A stretch of DNA of 64,000 bases, taken from positions 62,001 through 126,000 of the forward strand of contig NZ_VTPZ01000008.1 of NCBI RefSeq assembly GCF_008638305.1, given 5' to 3'. This DNA comes from Pseudomonas profundi. Lineage in GTDB: Bacteria; Pseudomonadota; Gammaproteobacteria; Pseudomonadales; Pseudomonadaceae. Under the pieces are notes generated by a model that saw nothing but the letters and a program-made list of their open reading frames with translations, ran no database searches and had not been told where the DNA came from. The position numbers were made by a program, and so were the translations under genes. Positions 43,298-52,344 of this stretch are shown in pieces. Each line of letters opens with the position of its first letter. Position 1 is the stretch's first letter.

Positions 43298-43381
43298 CGT
43301 GGTGTTTCCTTTCGTGCAGTCTGCTTCACGTCTGCCGCTGACCACCGGAATGTTCCGGGTGACTATAAGGGGGACACGATG
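43298..43381 (+). promoter_or_regulatory. Candidate RNA leader sequestering RBS and start codon (esterase 2)
   Basis: GTGTTTCCTTT (43302-43312) is kept from the first leader. The Shine-Dalgarno region here is AAGGGGGACAC (43367-43377), which differs from copy 1 but still pairs along all 11 positions if three G-U wobbles are allowed. Outside one G/G mismatch (43301 with 43378), C43298-T43300 again pairs with the AUG. The loop contains CCGGA/TCCGG (43345-43358), with a different sequence from the first leader but the same place. Confidence 0.5.
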
Positions 43382-44434
43382 ACCAAATATAAATTGCTGT
43401 ACTGTGTGGCGCTGGCGATTCTGGCGACGGGTTGTAGCAGCGGAGACGACGATGACGATTATGAAACCGCGCCTGATGTCATTACCGAACCTGAGCCAGA
43501 CGCCGGCAATCCTGGCACGGAGCCAGGCACAGACCCTGGCACTGAGCCGCCGGTTACTGGCGATCCTGCTCCAGCTGACCCGGTAGATCCGCCACCGGCT
43601 GATGATCCGATAGCCGAACCGCCACCACCGCCGACCGCAGGACCCACGCCTGCAGCACCGTCCATAGGCTGCGGCGGACCAGCCCCGCAAGCCGGTAGCC
43701 GGACTATTGCAGTGGGCGGTGACGACCGGCGCTATATTCTTGATCTTCCGGCTGGCTACGATCCGGAGAAAGCCTACCCGGTGGTATTCAGCTTCCACGG
43801 ACGCGGAGACGAACTCAAGGAAAAAGGCAAGAACTACAAAGCGACAAACGGTGTAGTCGAAACCATGGGCGAGGCTGCAATAGTGGTCCACCCGCAGGGT
43901 ATGCCGGTTCCCAGCGCTGCGGAGTATCCCGAGCGTAGGAGCTGGGAGACGGTTGGCTCGCGGGATGTGGCCTTCTTCGATGCGATGTATGAAGAACTGC
44001 GCGGCGAAGCCTGTGTGGATGAGAACCGGGTATTTACCATGGGCATGAGTATGGGCGGTTTGTTCGCTTCTCGCCTGGCCTGTGAGCGGGGCGATGTGGT
44101 TCGCGCATTCTCGGCCGTCGCTTCGGCGCCGCCGCAGAAGAGCGCTTCGGAGTGCGTCGGCCGCGCTGCGGCCTGGGCCGCCCACGATCCGCAGGACAAA
44201 CTCATTCCGTTCACAGATGGGCTGGCCCAGAAACAGTACTGGCTGGATGCGAACATGTGTGGCGAGGAGACGCGTCAGCTTGAGAATGGTTGTGTGGAAT
44301 ACACCAACTGTGACACCGGATATCCGGTGCGCTGGTGTGAGTACAGCCTGGCAGAGCAGCCTAACTCAAGAAACCACGAATGGCCTGGCTTTGCTGCGAG
44401 CGAAAGCGCGGCGTTCTTCCAGTCGCTTGACTGA
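43379..44434 (+). CDS. Lipoprotein alpha/beta hydrolase, PHB-depolymerase/LpqC-like esterase (copy 2)
   Basis: 351 residues, paralog of the gene at 41982. The lipobox is ILATGC (Cys19), followed by an Asp-rich then Pro/Glu/Thr-rich linker (about 20-95). The hydrolase domain keeps YPVVFSFHGRGD, S224 in GMSMGG, AHDPQDKLIPF and NHEWPGF. Most of the catalytic domain is close to copy 1 (SIGCGGP, LACERGDVVRAF, ECVGRAAAW, GCVEYTNCD, GYPVRWC), while the linkers differ. So the domain is under selection and the linker is free to change. Likely an outer-membrane esterase. A terminator and a MITE-like repeat follow. Confidence 0.85.
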   Translation: MTKYKLLYCVALAILATGCSSGDDDDDYETAPDVITEPEPDAGNPGTEPGTDPGTEPPVTGDPAPADPVDPPPADDPIAEPPPPPTAGPTPAAPSIGCGGPAPQAGSRTIAVGGDDRRYILDLPAGYDPEKAYPVVFSFHGRGDELKEKGKNYKATNGVVETMGEAAIVVHPQGMPVPSAAEYPERRSWETVGSRDVAFFDAMYEELRGEACVDENRVFTMGMSMGGLFASRLACERGDVVRAFSAVASAPPQKSASECVGRAAAWAAHDPQDKLIPFTDGLAQKQYWLDANMCGEETRQLENGCVEYTNCDTGYPVRWCEYSLAEQPNSRNHEWPGFAASESAAFFQSLD

Positions 44435-44454
44435 TTTCAGTTGACCACCTGGGG

Positions 44455-44480
44455 CGCGGGCCGCTCATGGCCCGCGTTTT
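44455..44480 (+). terminator. Rho-independent terminator after esterase 2
   Basis: Perfect 8-bp stem CGCGGGCC/GGCCCGCG with a 6-nt loop, followed by TTTT. It lies 20 nt after the stop codon at 44432-44434. The repeat element begins exactly at the end of its T-run. Confidence 0.75.
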
Positions 44481-44775
44481 AGGGTCTGTTGCCGTTTCAT
44501 CGCGAGCCGCGTTGCTGTATCAAATGGCGCCAGGCCGGGCGGCGATCCGCAAGGCGCGGGATGCAGGTAATGGTTGTTCCCTTGCCAAGTCCCGCAACGC
44601 CGCATGGCGTCATTTGACGCGCAACCTAGGCGGCCCCACCCGAAGGGACGGGGCCCGTTTAGCGCAGCACTGCGTTACTCGTCGCTCATTTGGAACAACC
44701 AAATTTCACTCCTCGCGCCTTGTTCTGCACCAAACGGACCTCCGTCGCGGCCGCGATGAAACGGCAACAGACCCT
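44481..44775. mobile_element. MITE-like repeat, copy 1 (295 bp)
   Basis: The ends are perfect 24-bp inverted repeats: AGGGTCTGTTGCCGTTTCATCGCG at the left, complement at the right. A TA lies on both sides, consistent with TA target duplication. Inside, TGGTTGTTCC (44571-44580) pairs with GGAACAACCA (44692-44701), so the whole element can fold as a long imperfect hairpin. It carries no transposase. Copy 2 (53948-54213) shares most of the sequence but lacks two segments of about 14-15 nt. It lies between convergent genes. Confidence 0.7.
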
Positions 44776-44787
44776 AAATGAATCCTG

Positions 44788-46548
44788 TCAAATTGTCGCG
44801 GTGCCAAATTGCAGTTCGGCCAAGCGTGCATAGAGGCCGTTATGCCTTACCAGCTCCTCGTGCGTACCTAGCGCTACCAGGCACCCTTTATCGATTACCG
44901 CAATGCGATCTGCATTCTTCACCGTTGCCAGACGGTGGGCAATGACGATGGTAGTGCGGCCATGGGTCAGTCTGGGCATGGCCTGCTGAATAAGATATTC
45001 ACTGCGCGCATCCAGCGCACTGGTCGCTTCGTCGAGCAGCAAAATGGGGGCATCGGTCAACAGCGCACGGGCGATGGCCAGGCGCTGCTTCTGCCCACCC
45101 GACAGACCTAATCCGGCATCACCGAGTTGCGTCTCATAGCCGTTGGGCATGTCCGCGATGAACTCATCGGCGTGCGCGGCGCGGGCAGCAGCCTCAATGG
45201 CTGACGAGTCCGCTTCCGGGCGCCCGTAACGAATGTTGTCGGCTACGCTGCCATAGAACAGTGCCGGGTTCTGCGACACCAGGGCGAAGCAGGCACGCAG
45301 CTGTGCTGGCTCGAGAGCGCGGATATCGCGGCCATCGATGGTGATGCGGCCTCCGGTGACATCGAAAAAACGCAGCAGCAGGTCAAACAGTGTCGACTTT
45401 CCGGCACCTGAAGGACCAACCAGAGCCAGGGTTTCTCCAATGCGTATATCCAGGGAGAAGTCGCTGATTACCGGCACATCCGGGCGCGTGGAATAGCTGA
45501 AACTCACCTGGTCGAAGGCGATGCCCTGCGAAAGCCTTTCCGGTAGTTGCACCAAACCGGTCTTCGGTGCGCTGATTTCCTGTTCGGTACGGAGCAGCTC
45601 GACTATACGCGCGCCGGCCCCCGCGGCCCGTTGCAACTCGCCAATGACCTCGCTAAGCGCACCGGCCGCAAGCCCCACGATAAGGCTGTAGAACAGGAAG
45701 GCAGCCAGTTCGCCAAGGCTGATCCTGCCGGCAATCACATCCAGACCGCCGACCCAGATCATCATCCCGATTGCGCCAAGTACCAGCACTATTACTATGG
45801 ACGTCAGCCAGGCGCGCTGGCGGATGCGGCTTCTGGATACCTCAAAGGCCTGTTCGACGACGGTGCTGAAACGCGCCCGATCCTGCGCCTGGTGGTTGTA
45901 GGACTGGACTGTCTTGATCTGGCCGAGCACTTCGCCGACATAACTGCCGACATCGGCCACACGGTCCTGGCTCAGGCGTGAAAGCCTGCGCACGCGTCGA
46001 CCGAAATAGATGATCGGTGCAACAATCAGTGGAACGGCCAGCATGACAATACTGGTGAGTTTCGGGTTGGTCACCGCCAGCAGGACGATGCCGCCGATCA
46101 GCATCAACCCATTCCGCAGAGCAATGGACAGAGTCGAACCGATCACGGACTGAAGGACGGTGGTATCGGCGGTAAGGCGCGATTGAATCTCCAATCCTCG
46201 ATTGGTCTCGAAGAAACCGGGATGCAGATCGATGACATGATCGAAAACCCGCTGGCGAATATCCGCCACGACCCGCTCGCCAATCCAGGACACCAGATAA
46301 AAGCGGGCATAGGTCCCGATCGCCAGCGCCACGACCATTAGCAGAAACACGCCCACACTCTGATTGAGCAGTTCAGGCGAACCGGTCACGAATCCCTGGT
46401 CGACCATCAGACGAAGCCCCTGGCCGAGCGAGAGCGTGATCCCGGCGGTGAATACCAATGCGAGCAAAGCGCCTGCGACCCGCCAACGATAGGGGGCGAT
46501 GCAGCGCAGAGCGAAGCCTAGTGTCTCGTGCTGGTTAGAGCTCGACAT
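44788..46548 (-). CDS. MsbA-related ABC exporter (fused membrane and ATPase domains)
   Basis: 586 residues from the ATG at 46548 (GGAG 6 nt upstream). Six membrane helices lie in 20-315 (for example VAGALLALVFTAGITLSLGQG, YARFYLVSWIGERVVADIRQRVFDHV). The ATPase has Walker A GPSGAGKST (378-386), signature LSGGQ (482-486), Walker B LLLLDEATSALD (DE at 506-507) and an H-loop in IAHRLATVKNADRI. It is a half-transporter working as a homodimer, of the MsbA-related subgroup rather than essential MsbA itself, exporting lipids or hydrophobic compounds. Its 3' end lies 13 nt from the MITE-like repeat. Confidence 0.88.
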   Translation of the reverse strand: MSSSNQHETLGFALRCIAPYRWRVAGALLALVFTAGITLSLGQGLRLMVDQGFVTGSPELLNQSVGVFLLMVVALAIGTYARFYLVSWIGERVVADIRQRVFDHVIDLHPGFFETNRGLEIQSRLTADTTVLQSVIGSTLSIALRNGLMLIGGIVLLAVTNPKLTSIVMLAVPLIVAPIIYFGRRVRRLSRLSQDRVADVGSYVGEVLGQIKTVQSYNHQAQDRARFSTVVEQAFEVSRSRIRQRAWLTSIVIVLVLGAIGMMIWVGGLDVIAGRISLGELAAFLFYSLIVGLAAGALSEVIGELQRAAGAGARIVELLRTEQEISAPKTGLVQLPERLSQGIAFDQVSFSYSTRPDVPVISDFSLDIRIGETLALVGPSGAGKSTLFDLLLRFFDVTGGRITIDGRDIRALEPAQLRACFALVSQNPALFYGSVADNIRYGRPEADSSAIEAAARAAHADEFIADMPNGYETQLGDAGLGLSGGQKQRLAIARALLTDAPILLLDEATSALDARSEYLIQQAMPRLTHGRTTIVIAHRLATVKNADRIAVIDKGCLVALGTHEELVRHNGLYARLAELQFGTATI

Positions 46549-46780
46549 GAGGGCTCCGGTCGAAAGTGGGATCGCTATGCTACCTTGAATCGAAACCTGT
46601 CGATAACGGGGTACCGCGGATTTGTTGGCGAGGCCCGTCGCCAAGTTGAAAGGCATGGCCTGATCAGGTCCGGAATCATCAGTGCAATGGTCTGTTGCAG
46701 GCATGCAGCAATTGTTTCTGTCATCATGATCGTTTTGGTTCCGGCTACGCATCGGTCGGGACCCGTCTCCGGAATACCCT

Positions 46781-47977
46781 ATGCCGTTAAAGATTCTTCT
46801 CATCCTGGGTGGTTTGAGTGCCTTTGGCCCACTCGCCATAGACCTGTACCTGCCTGCCTTTCCGGCAATGGCCGAAGCATTCGCGACGGACAGCGAGCAC
46901 ATACAGCTGAGTCTTTCCGCCTACTTTCTCGGGCTGGCGCTTGGACAACTGTTCTACGGCCCGATCGCAGACCGTTTTGGTCGTCGCAAGCCATTGCTGT
47001 TCGGTATTGGACTATTCTGCGCCGCGTCGTTGGCCTGTGCTCTGGCGCCCACGCTTGAGTGGTTGATTGTTGCGCGCTTCGCTCAGGCGCTTGGCGGTTG
47101 CGCCGGCATAGTGGTGAACAGGGCGGTGGTGCGCGATTTATGTGAGCCGATCGAAGCCGCCAAGGCGTTCTCACAGTTGATGCTGGTGATGGGGGTTGCG
47201 CCTATTCTGGCGCCGCTTGCCGGCGGGTGGTTGCTGGCGCTGGGGAACTGGACCTGGATCTTCCTGTTTCTGACATTGTTCTCGGCGGTATTTTCTTTTG
47301 CAGTGTTTTTTGGCCTGAAGGAGACGCTGCCACCGACCGTGACGCCGCCTGCGCTGTCGAGCGCTCTGGGGCGCTATCGCCGGCTGCTGGGTGAACCGTT
47401 GTTCATGTTTCATGCACTCACCGGCGGCATCGCTATGGCTGGAATGTTCGCTTATATTGCCGGGTCGCCGTTTTTGATAATCGAACTCTACGGCATCTCA
47501 GCCGCGCATTTCGGCTGGTTTTTCGCGATAAACGCGTCAGGATTCATCCTGTTCGCGCAGATCAATAGCTGGTTCCTGCGTCGCCATCCGCCAATGAAGC
47601 TGTTGCGCTTTACGACGTTGTTTTTTGCGGTGTGCAATGTGCTGTTACTGACCGTCGCCATCTACCAACCTATGTCTTTATGGCCTTTTTTGCTGCCGCT
47701 GTTCGGCAGTGTCGCGGTCATCGCGCTGGTGTTGCCCAATTCCTCTGCCGAAGCCATGGCGGGGCAGGGGCACCAGGCAGGCGTGGCATCGGCGCTGATG
47801 GGAACCATGCAGTTTGTCATCGCAGGTATCACCTCAGCGCTGGTCGGCATCCTGCACGATGGTACGGCGGTGCCCATGACAGCAGTCATGGCGACATGCG
47901 GTATAGGATCGCTGGTGATGGCGCGCCTGGCACAGCGCGCTACGGTGAAGAAAGCACAGGCGGCGCTGGCAAACTAG
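46781..47977 (+). CDS. Bcr/CflA family MFS multidrug exporter
   Basis: 398 residues, twelve predicted helices. Bcr/CflA hallmarks are LLILGGLSAFGPLAIDLYLPAFPAMA, LSAYFLGLALGQLFYGPIADRFGRRKPLLFG, and GGCAGIVVNRAVVRDLCEPIEAAKAFSQLMLVMGVAPILAPLAGGWLL. It exports drugs or small molecules such as cysteine or bicyclomycin with proton exchange. Divergent from the ABC exporter across 232 nt, in which I see no other gene. The ribosome binding site (CCGGAA) is weak. Confidence 0.9.
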   Translation: MPLKILLILGGLSAFGPLAIDLYLPAFPAMAEAFATDSEHIQLSLSAYFLGLALGQLFYGPIADRFGRRKPLLFGIGLFCAASLACALAPTLEWLIVARFAQALGGCAGIVVNRAVVRDLCEPIEAAKAFSQLMLVMGVAPILAPLAGGWLLALGNWTWIFLFLTLFSAVFSFAVFFGLKETLPPTVTPPALSSALGRYRRLLGEPLFMFHALTGGIAMAGMFAYIAGSPFLIIELYGISAAHFGWFFAINASGFILFAQINSWFLRRHPPMKLLRFTTLFFAVCNVLLLTVAIYQPMSLWPFLLPLFGSVAVIALVLPNSSAEAMAGQGHQAGVASALMGTMQFVIAGITSALVGILHDGTAVPMTAVMATCGIGSLVMARLAQRATVKKAQAALAN

Positions 47978-48012
47978 TGCAGAGGCGCTGAATGGCCCGG
48001 CCTCGCGCATGT

Positions 48013-48501
48013 TTAGCGGTAGCGACGTTCAGGCTGACGGTTACGAAGCGGACCGGGATCTTGCATCTGCGGCGGTCTGCGCATCTGCGAATTGCCAGAG
48101 CCCAGCCGGTTCTCGCCTGCCCGCGGGTTGCCCGGCTGCGCATGGGGATTGTGCTGCTGCGGGCGCTGCCGGCGATATTCCTGTGCCCTGTCCCTGGAAC
48201 GGTAATGCTGCTCGGAGCGATGTTGCCGGTTTCTTTCATGCCTCTCATTTCCGTAGCCTGGGCTGAGTCCGGGGCGCGAGTCACCGGAACTGAAATACAG
48301 CCGATAACCGCCGGATTGCACTTGCACAGAAGGGGCGGGACGATAGTGGCCTGGCGTCCGGTAATGCGTGTCACCATAACTATCGGCTCGGGGTGGAGCG
48401 GCTCGATAGTGCCCGCCATCAGCGTTGACCTGGCTCCCCATGATCAGGCCAACGATCAGCGGTGGCAGGCATAACAGCCGGGCAATTCGAGGATAATTCA
48501 T
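48013..48501 (-). CDS. Secreted Arg/Gln/His/Pro-rich basic protein
   Basis: 162 residues from the ATG at 48501 (GGAG about 9 nt upstream). A signal peptide (about 1-27) is followed by a low-complexity mature protein, with clusters such as RHERNRQHRSEQHYRSRDRAQEYRRQ and PQMQDPG. Function unknown; the strongly basic, disordered sequence could bind polyanions in the periplasm. It lies downstream of selA on the same strand with a 161-nt gap and may not be cotranscribed. It converges with the MFS gene. Confidence 0.65.
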   Translation of the reverse strand: MNYPRIARLLCLPPLIVGLIMGSQVNADGGHYRAAPPRADSYGDTHYRTPGHYRPAPSVQVQSGGYRLYFSSGDSRPGLSPGYGNERHERNRQHRSEQHYRSRDRAQEYRRQRPQQHNPHAQPGNPRAGENRLGSGNSQMRRPPQMQDPGPLRNRQPERRYR

Positions 48502-48662
48502 CGACGGAGCTCCCATGCGACGGTGCGTACGTTGGTCGGATGCGGCGAGTGCGTTGCTGCGGCAGGCGGTATAACCAATAGACATCCTGTGAGTGCAAAG
48601 GTCAATCACAGTTGGCTACTTTGTGACCGCTGGCCGCCCGGATAGGCGCCCGGTCCAATGCG

Positions 48663-50048
48663 TCAGGATTTGCGCAGTTGGTTTATCAGCTCCGACTCTT
48701 CGTCAAGGCATCGCAAATCCAGAATCAGACGCCCGTCGTTAATTCGCCCGATGACGGGTACCGGGAGCTCCCTCAGTGCCTTCTGAGCCGACTGCAGGCT
48801 GCGATTTGCGCTGCGTTTGGATGCGTTCGGTGTCAGTACCAATGCCTGGCTGGGTAGTTGTTCGACGGGCAGGGCGCCGCTGCCGATCTGACCCATAACC
48901 GGCTCCGAAGTCACGCTGAACAGGGTATCTGCCCAATTCTGCATGGCGGGCATTAACCGTTCGGCCTGTTCGGCGATTTCTGCTTGCGACCGGCTCAACC
49001 AGCGCAGGCTTGGCAGCCGGCTAGCCAGTTGCTCGGGGTTGGCGTAGATGCGCAGGACAGCCTCAAGTGCTGCCAGGGTTACCTTGTCGCAACGCAGCGC
49101 GCGCTTGAGTGCATTCTTTTTCAATTTGTCGATCAGCGCCCGTTTGCCAACGATTATGCCGGCCTGCGGGCCGCCGAGCAGTTTGTCGCCACTGAATGAC
49201 ACCAGATCCGCGCCATTTGCCAGACTGTCCATCGGCGTTGGCTCGTAGGGCAGACCCCAGCGACGAAGATCGACCAGGCTGCCGCTGCCAAGATCTACCG
49301 CGTAGGGCATACCATGGGCATGTGCGGCTTGCGCCAACTGCGCTTCGGGTACGCTCGCGGTGAAGCCCTGGATGACATAGTTGCTGGTGTGCACCGTCAT
49401 CATCAGCCCGGTCCGGGCGTTGGCAGCCTCGTTATAGTCTTTCAGGTGGGTGCGGTTGGTGGTGCCCACTTCGCGCAGTTTGCACTGGGCTCGCTGCATG
49501 ATGTCAGGCACGCGGAAGGCACCGCCGATCTCGACCAGTTCACCCCGGGATACGATGACTTCCTTACCGCGCGCCAGGGTATTGAGCATCAATAGAACCG
49601 CGGCGGCGTTATTGTTCACCACCGTGGCGGCTTCGGCGCCGGTCAAGCGACATAGCCAGGCTTCTACGTGACTGTCACGATCGCCGCGCTTGCCTTTCTC
49701 AAGGTCGAACTCGAGATTGCTGGCGCCGCGCGCGACGTCACACATCGCCTGGACAGCTTCTTCCGGCAAAGGCGCGCGTCCCAGGTTGGTATGCAACACG
49801 GTACCGGTCAGGTTGTACACCTTGCGCAGGGAAGGGCTTAGCAGTCGCAGCAGGTGGTTCTCGACTGCTGCGGCGAGTTGGTCCGGCTCGCACGGGCAAT
49901 GGTTCTGACGTAACTGATCCAGTTCTTCTATCACCGCCTGTTTGACCAGTGGCTGGCCATGGTTTTGCTGCAGTTGGTGAATAAGCGGCCAGGCGAGGAT
50001 CTGATCGACTGAGGGTAACAGGCGGCGAATATCAGCTTGCTGGTTCAT
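48663..50048 (-). CDS. selA: L-seryl-tRNA(Sec) selenium transferase SelA
   Basis: 461 residues, full length. SelA features are [73 protein letters not shown] and the PLP lysine K289 in [14 protein letters not shown]. It converts seryl-tRNA(Sec) to selenocysteinyl-tRNA using selenophosphate, in a decameric complex. GGAG precedes the ATG. Usually selB, the Sec elongation factor, follows selA in pseudomonads; here the gene after selA is an unrelated basic secreted protein. No selenoprotein or SelD gene is in the window. Confidence 0.93.
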   Translation of the reverse strand: MNQQADIRRLLPSVDQILAWPLIHQLQQNHGQPLVKQAVIEELDQLRQNHCPCEPDQLAAAVENHLLRLLSPSLRKVYNLTGTVLHTNLGRAPLPEEAVQAMCDVARGASNLEFDLEKGKRGDRDSHVEAWLCRLTGAEAATVVNNNAAAVLLMLNTLARGKEVIVSRGELVEIGGAFRVPDIMQRAQCKLREVGTTNRTHLKDYNEAANARTGLMMTVHTSNYVIQGFTASVPEAQLAQAAHAHGMPYAVDLGSGSLVDLRRWGLPYEPTPMDSLANGADLVSFSGDKLLGGPQAGIIVGKRALIDKLKKNALKRALRCDKVTLAALEAVLRIYANPEQLASRLPSLRWLSRSQAEIAEQAERLMPAMQNWADTLFSVTSEPVMGQIGSGALPVEQLPSQALVLTPNASKRSANRSLQSAQKALRELPVPVIGRINDGRLILDLRCLDEESELINQLRKS

Positions 50049-50200
50049 GGGGCTCCGTGGATAAGCGTGCGACCGGGGCGATGCTCGGGATTACAGCACC
50101 TGTGTATCTGACCGGACCATAGCATGGCGGTTCGATTCACTGTGGTCCAGACGAGTCGGTTCTGTTGTGGCAGATTAGCCGGGCACGGATCAGTCTTGTC

Positions 50201-50285
50201 GTAGCGCAGGCGCACTACAACCCCAGGGTCGACCTGCCTCCAGTAGGACTATGAGGATGAGGTTTTCGTAGCGCAGGCGCGCTAC
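50201..50285. repeat. Two REP-like 18-mers (copies 2 and 3)
   Basis: GTAGCGCAGGCGCACTAC (50201-50218) and GTAGCGCAGGCGCGCTAC (50268-50285) lie in direct orientation 49 bp apart, upstream of selA and beyond the fabB terminator. The second is identical to the copy at 11025-11042. Both are followed by ACAACCC-like sequence, suggesting a longer repeat unit. The remainder of the 50049-50385 spacer holds the selA promoter. Confidence 0.6.
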
Positions 50286-50305
50286 AACCCGGCGAAAAGT
50301 GCATA

Positions 50306-50339
50306 CGAAAACGCCGTTATCCCGGAGGATAACGGCGTT
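50306..50339 (-). terminator. Rho-independent terminator of fabB
   Basis: A perfect 13-bp stem (AACGCCGTTATCC/GGATAACGGCGTT) with a 4-nt loop CGGA; reading the minus strand, TTTTC follows the stem. It lies about 47 nt after the fabB stop. The hairpin is symmetrical and could act in both directions. Confidence 0.8.
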
Positions 50340-50385
50340 AGTCTTCACGCGATTCTTGCGGGCAGAGAATCCGCCCGCAAAAGGA

Positions 50386-51603
50386 TCAGGCGTTGGCCCA
50401 GCGCTTGAGAATCAGCGTAGCGTTGGTGCCGCCGAAGCCGAAGCTGTTGGACATGACCAGATCCACCGCCTGATCCAGACGCTCACGCAGAATCGGCAGA
50501 TCACCGGCGTTTTCATCCAGCTCATCGATATTCGCCGAGGCGGCAAGGAAGTTATCGCGCAGCATCAGCATGCAGTAGATGGCTTCCTGTACGCCGGCAG
50601 CGCCCAGCGAGTGGCCGGACAGGCTCTTGGTCGAGCTGATCTTGGGAGCCTTGTCGCCGAACACTTCGCGGATCGCCTTCAGTTCGGCAACGTCGCCGAC
50701 TGGAGTGGAGGTGCCGTGGGTGTTCAGGTACTCGATATTGCCATCGACGGTTGCCAGCGCCTGCTGCATGCAGCGCACCGCGCCTTCACCGCTGGGAGCG
50801 ACCATGTCGTAGCCGTCAGAAGTCGCGCCATAGCCGACGACTTCGGCGTAGATCTTGGCGCCGCGGGCCAGAGCGTGCTCCAGCTCTTCGACGACAACCA
50901 TGCCGCCGCCGCCAGCGATAACGAAACCGTCACGCTTGTTGTCATAGGCACGCGACGCTTTTTCCGGCGTGTCGTTGTACTGGGTGGACAGAGCGCCCAT
51001 GGCATCGAACAGCATCGATTGCGACCAATGCTCTTCTTCACCGCCGCCGGCGAACATCACGTCCTGCTTGCCGAGCTGGATCAGCTCTGCGGCATGGCCG
51101 ATACAGTGGGCACTGGTGGCGCAAGCCGAGGACAGCGAGTAGTTGACGCCCTTGATCTTGAAGGGGGTGGCCAGACAGGCGGACACAGTGCTGCTCATGG
51201 TGCGCGGCACACGGTACGGCCCGATCTTCTTCACGCCTTTCTCACGCAGCAGGTCCACCGATTCCATCTGGTTCAGCGTGGAAGCACCACCGCTACCGGC
51301 AACCAGGCCGGTGCGGACGTTGCTGACCTGTTCTTCGGAAAGACCCGCATCGGCAATCGCCTGTTGCATGGAGATATAAGCGAAGGCCGCAGCATCACCC
51401 ATGAAGCGCTTGATCTTGCGATCAATGGCGGCATCCAGATCGATCTTTATGCTGCCGGAGACCTGGCTACGCAGGCCCATTTCCTTGTATTCAGGGTTGA
51501 AGGTAATGCCCGGCTTGCCTTCTTTAAGGCTGGCAGCCACGGTTTCGACATCCTGGCCAAGGCAGGAAACGATACCCATACCGGTAATCACGACGCGTCG
51601 CAT
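50386..51603 (-). CDS. fabB: 3-oxoacyl-ACP synthase I (FabB)
   Basis: 405 residues. The Cys-His-His catalytic triad is intact: C161 in [11 protein letters not shown]296 in NTHGTSTP and H331 in SGHSLGAAG. FabB-specific context is [16 protein letters not shown] at the start and [15 protein letters not shown] at the end. It elongates acyl-ACP, including the unsaturated branch from FabA, in the cytoplasm. GAGG lies about 9 nt before the ATG. It follows fabA by 11 nt in the classic fabA-fabB operon and ends at a strong terminator. Confidence 0.96.
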   Translation of the reverse strand: MRRVVITGMGIVSCLGQDVETVAASLKEGKPGITFNPEYKEMGLRSQVSGSIKIDLDAAIDRKIKRFMGDAAAFAYISMQQAIADAGLSEEQVSNVRTGLVAGSGGASTLNQMESVDLLREKGVKKIGPYRVPRTMSSTVSACLATPFKIKGVNYSLSSACATSAHCIGHAAELIQLGKQDVMFAGGGEEEHWSQSMLFDAMGALSTQYNDTPEKASRAYDNKRDGFVIAGGGGMVVVEELEHALARGAKIYAEVVGYGATSDGYDMVAPSGEGAVRCMQQALATVDGNIEYLNTHGTSTPVGDVAELKAIREVFGDKAPKISSTKSLSGHSLGAAGVQEAIYCMLMLRDNFLAASANIDELDENAGDLPILRERLDQAVDLVMSNSFGFGGTNATLILKRWANA

Positions 51604-51614
51604 AGTGATAATCC

Positions 51615-52130
51615 TCAGAAACTGTCAGTAGAAGTAAACAGACCTACCCGCAGACCTTCGGCGGTATAGATCTCGCGACCGTCAACAGCCATGCTGCCAT
51701 CGGCAATGCCGAGTGTCAGGGAGCGATTGATGGTGCGCTTGATATGAATAGTATAGGTAACCTTCTTCGCGGTCGGCAGGACCTGGCCGAAGAACTTCAC
51801 CTCGCCGGAGCCGAGTGCGCGACCGCGGCCCTCAAAGCCCAACCAGCCAAGGTGGAAGCCAACCAATTGCCACATCGCATCCAGACCCAGACATCCGGGC
51901 ATTACCGGATCGCCTTCGAAGTGGCAGGCGAAGAACCACAGGTCAGGATGGATATCCAGCTCGGCAACGATTTCACCCTTGCCAAAGCGGCCGCCGGTCT
52001 CGCTGATGTGAACGATCCGGTCGATCATCAACATGTTCGGGGCGGGCAATTGCGCGTTTCCGGGGCCGAATAGTTCACCGCGGCTGCACTGTAGCAGCTC
52101 TTCCCGGCTGTACGCGTTTTGTCTAGACAT
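51615..52130 (-). CDS. fabA: 3-hydroxydecanoyl-ACP dehydratase/isomerase (FabA)
   Basis: 171 residues, the usual length. The hotdog-fold active site has H70 in [14 protein letters not shown] and D84 in [10 protein letters not shown]. It dehydrates 3-hydroxyacyl-ACP and isomerises the C10 product to cis-3, the entry to unsaturated fatty acids. AGGAG lies about 7 nt upstream of the ATG. First gene of fabA-fabB. I looked for a FabR/DesT-like palindrome in 52131-52344 and did not find a convincing one. A small CCCCA/TGGGG hairpin lies near 52145. Confidence 0.96.
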   Translation of the reverse strand: MSRQNAYSREELLQCSRGELFGPGNAQLPAPNMLMIDRIVHISETGGRFGKGEIVAELDIHPDLWFFACHFEGDPVMPGCLGLDAMWQLVGFHLGWLGFEGRGRALGSGEVKFFGQVLPTAKKVTYTIHIKRTINRSLTLGIADGSMAVDGREIYTAEGLRVGLFTSTDSF

Positions 52131-52344
52131 AGAAGCTCCTGCTCATCCCCAAAGGTGGGGCGCTAATGATTCGGCTTGGCGGTAATAATTGTGTGAGGCA
52201 TCCGCCAGCGTAAGCTCAGACTGCTGACCAGGGGCGAAAGTCACACCATGTCAGACCAGAGGCGCTAGAGGATACCCGCAAGGCCCGCCGAGGACAAAAT
52301 TTCTTGTCTTCGCCGGACACGTGGCTCAGTAGCAATTCCGGGCG

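Noticed and set aside
50299..51669. Long open frame (456 codons) opposite fabB
   Set aside because: It is a shadow of fabB, whose catalytic residues are all present, and it would read through the fabB terminator.
52131..52344. FabR/DesT-type operator upstream of fabA
   Set aside because: No convincing palindrome of the known type was found, so no regulatory claim is made.
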